Translations under genes and position numbers: made by a program
The notes under the pieces: model-generated
The model's input: the letters and a program-made list of their open reading frames with translations, nothing else
Databases searched by the model: none
Told to the model about the DNA's origin: nothing
Assembly (NCBI GenBank): GCA_002771515.1
Contig: PCTL01000033.1
Coordinates: forward strand, 1 to 47,716
From: Candidatus Lloydbacteria bacterium CG22_combo_CG10-13_8_21_14_all_47_15
GTDB lineage: Bacteria; Patescibacteriota; Minisyncoccia; Phycocordibacterales; 21-14-all-47-15
Direction of reading: 5' to 3'
DNA: 47,716 bases
In this document: piece by piece, positions 47,059 through 47,716 of the stretch
Numbering within the stretch: the stretch's first letter is position 1
Layout: the number at the start of each line of letters is the position of its first letter

Positions 47059-47439
47059 TCACTTTATATGTTGAATAGTATACCGTACTACTTCCTGTAT
47101 CGGTATCGGGCCCATCGTAAATGTATGAACACCGTATTCTTTGAGCGCTTTCTGGTCAAACCCTTCTAATTTTGACCCAATATAAACGATAGGTATATCA
47201 ACAAGCTCAGAGGTATCTCTTATATTTTCAACGAAATCGGTAATTTCATGCCAATGTTCCGGTAGTACGAAAATAATAGCGTCAGGTTTCTTTGTTTTCG
47301 CTGTCTTGAGTGTAGTCGTAGGAGTTTCTTCCATTATTACATCCAGACCCTTCTTATGAAACTCTGTGGCAAATTCTTTTGCCACTCCTGAATTTCCAAC
47401 AACAATTATTGTATTTTTTCTTTTTGCGCTAATAAACAT
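47059..47439 (-). CDS. Receiver-like (CheY-fold) protein, possibly degenerate
   Basis: A 126-aa protein with a Rossmann/receiver-like pattern: T-I-I-V-V-G-N-S-G, a helix, then L-D-V-I-M-E-E-T, then K-P-D-A-I-I-F-V-L-P-E-H-W-H, and D-I-P-I-V-Y-I-G-S-K. The layout (strand with D-A-I-I-F, then a helix and I-P-I-V-Y) is that of response-regulator receivers. The first-strand acid pair is absent and the phospho-acceptor position is D-A rather than D-x-x-x-P, so phosphorylation is doubtful. No output domain is attached. It is the last protein gene before tRNA-Ala, in the same direction. Its partner is unknown. Confidence 0.7.
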   Translation of the reverse strand: MFISAKRKNTIIVVGNSGVAKEFATEFHKKGLDVIMEETPTTTLKTAKTKKPDAIIFVLPEHWHEITDFVENIRDTSELVDIPIVYIGSKLEGFDQKALKEYGVHTFTMGPIPIQEVVRYTIQHIK

Positions 47440-47475
47440 ATCCGTAGCGGTTGTCTTTCTTCAAATTCGGAATTG

Positions 47476-47549
47476 TGGACCCGACTGGGTTCGAACCAGC
47501 GACCTCCGGAGTGCAAAACCGGTGCTCTAGCCAACTGAGCTACGGGCCC
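47476..47549 (-). tRNA. tRNA-Ala (anticodon UGC)
   Basis: Read on the minus strand it starts GGGCCCGTAGCTCAGTTGG and folds as a standard tRNA. The acceptor stem is GGGCCCG with CGGGTCC (one G-U). The D arm is GCTC/GAGC, the anticodon loop TTTGCAC gives anticodon TGC, and the T arm GCTGG-TTCGAAC-CCAGT closes it. The last pair of the anticodon stem is T31-T39, a mismatch. CCA is not encoded. 74 nt in all. Confidence 0.95.
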
Positions 47550-47649
47550 AATTAAAGAATTATACTAGAAATAACAAAGAAATCAATAGTGAGTGCGGCA
47601 GACAGCCCTTGTATAAAGGAATTTTTATTTGTATGATGTTGCTTGTTGA

Positions 47650-47716
47650 GCGCGTAGCTGTTTTGGTTAGTTGGCGCGGAATGACATGGGCGCGTAGCTG
47701 TTTTGGTTAGTTGGCG
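47650..47716. repeat. 27-bp direct repeat ending at the window edge
   Basis: The 27-bp unit beginning GCGCGTAGCTGTTTTGG occurs at 47650-47676 and 47690-47716 with 13 bp between, a 40-bp period. The second copy ends exactly at the last base. Between the tRNA and the repeat (47550-47649) nothing is recognised. Confidence 0.9.

Noticed and set aside
47650-47716. CRISPR array
   Set aside because: The unit length would fit, but the 13-bp gap is too short for a spacer, only two units are visible and no cas gene is in the window.

Overview
The window looks like a chromosome segment from a Candidate Phyla Radiation (Patescibacteria) bacterium, most likely a Parcubacteria-type lineage. This is inferred from gene style, not from a database match. 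Housekeeping proteins are short or stripped down: RpoB 1056 aa, RpoC 1210 aa, an SMC of 746 aa, and a threonyl-tRNA synthetase without its TGS domain. The SUF operon is minimal and no lipid synthesis genes are seen. Many small hypothetical membrane or secreted proteins are present, and several mRNAs appear leaderless. TGA is used as a stop codon (for example sufB and the 44017-44529 gene), so the code is standard.

Layout. 1-4997 is an accessory region. It holds the 3' part of a SIMPL-domain gene, a small possible nuclease-fold protein, a Cys-rich protein, an integral membrane protein, three small secreted proteins and a nucleoside deoxyribosyltransferase-like protein. 5054-8530 is a 1158-aa protein of unknown function. 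8648-11488 is a sufB-sufU-sufC-DUF59 iron-sulfur operon. 11563-15683 is dnaG-rpoD followed by a second RpoD-like sigma factor. 15797-22623 is rpoB-rpoC, with a strong promoter and a leader of about 290 nt. 23030-24766 is rpsP-khpA-trmD, divergent from rnr (24824-26830). 26925-31296 is rpmF-nusB/nudix-rnc-smc. 31437-37893 holds a Nudix hydrolase, rnhB, dnaE and thrS. 38250-41588 holds gyrB and ychF. 41681-47439 is a second accessory region rich in small membrane and redox proteins: a flavodoxin-fold reductase, three small membrane proteins, a SagB-type nitroreductase and a membrane-anchored cytochrome b5-like protein. A tRNA-Ala(UGC) follows, and a 27-bp direct repeat closes the window exactly at its edge.

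How it works together. Most of the window is information processing: transcription (rpoB, rpoC, two sigma factors, NusB), replication (dnaG, dnaE, gyrB, smc, rnhB), RNA maturation (rnc, rnr, trmD) and translation (rpsP, rpmF, thrS, ychF, tRNA-Ala). The accessory parts are envelope, secretion and redox functions.

The most unusual item is a pair of related leader RNAs (4122-4247 and 3338-3464, minus strand). Each lies just upstream of a gene for a small secreted protein. They share two blocks (GGAAAGGGCTA and CGACTCTATCCCT) and each ends in an intrinsic terminator. In each, a competing helix could form that would sequester the terminator's 5' arm. This is the architecture of a riboswitch or attenuator, and I cannot assign it to a known class.
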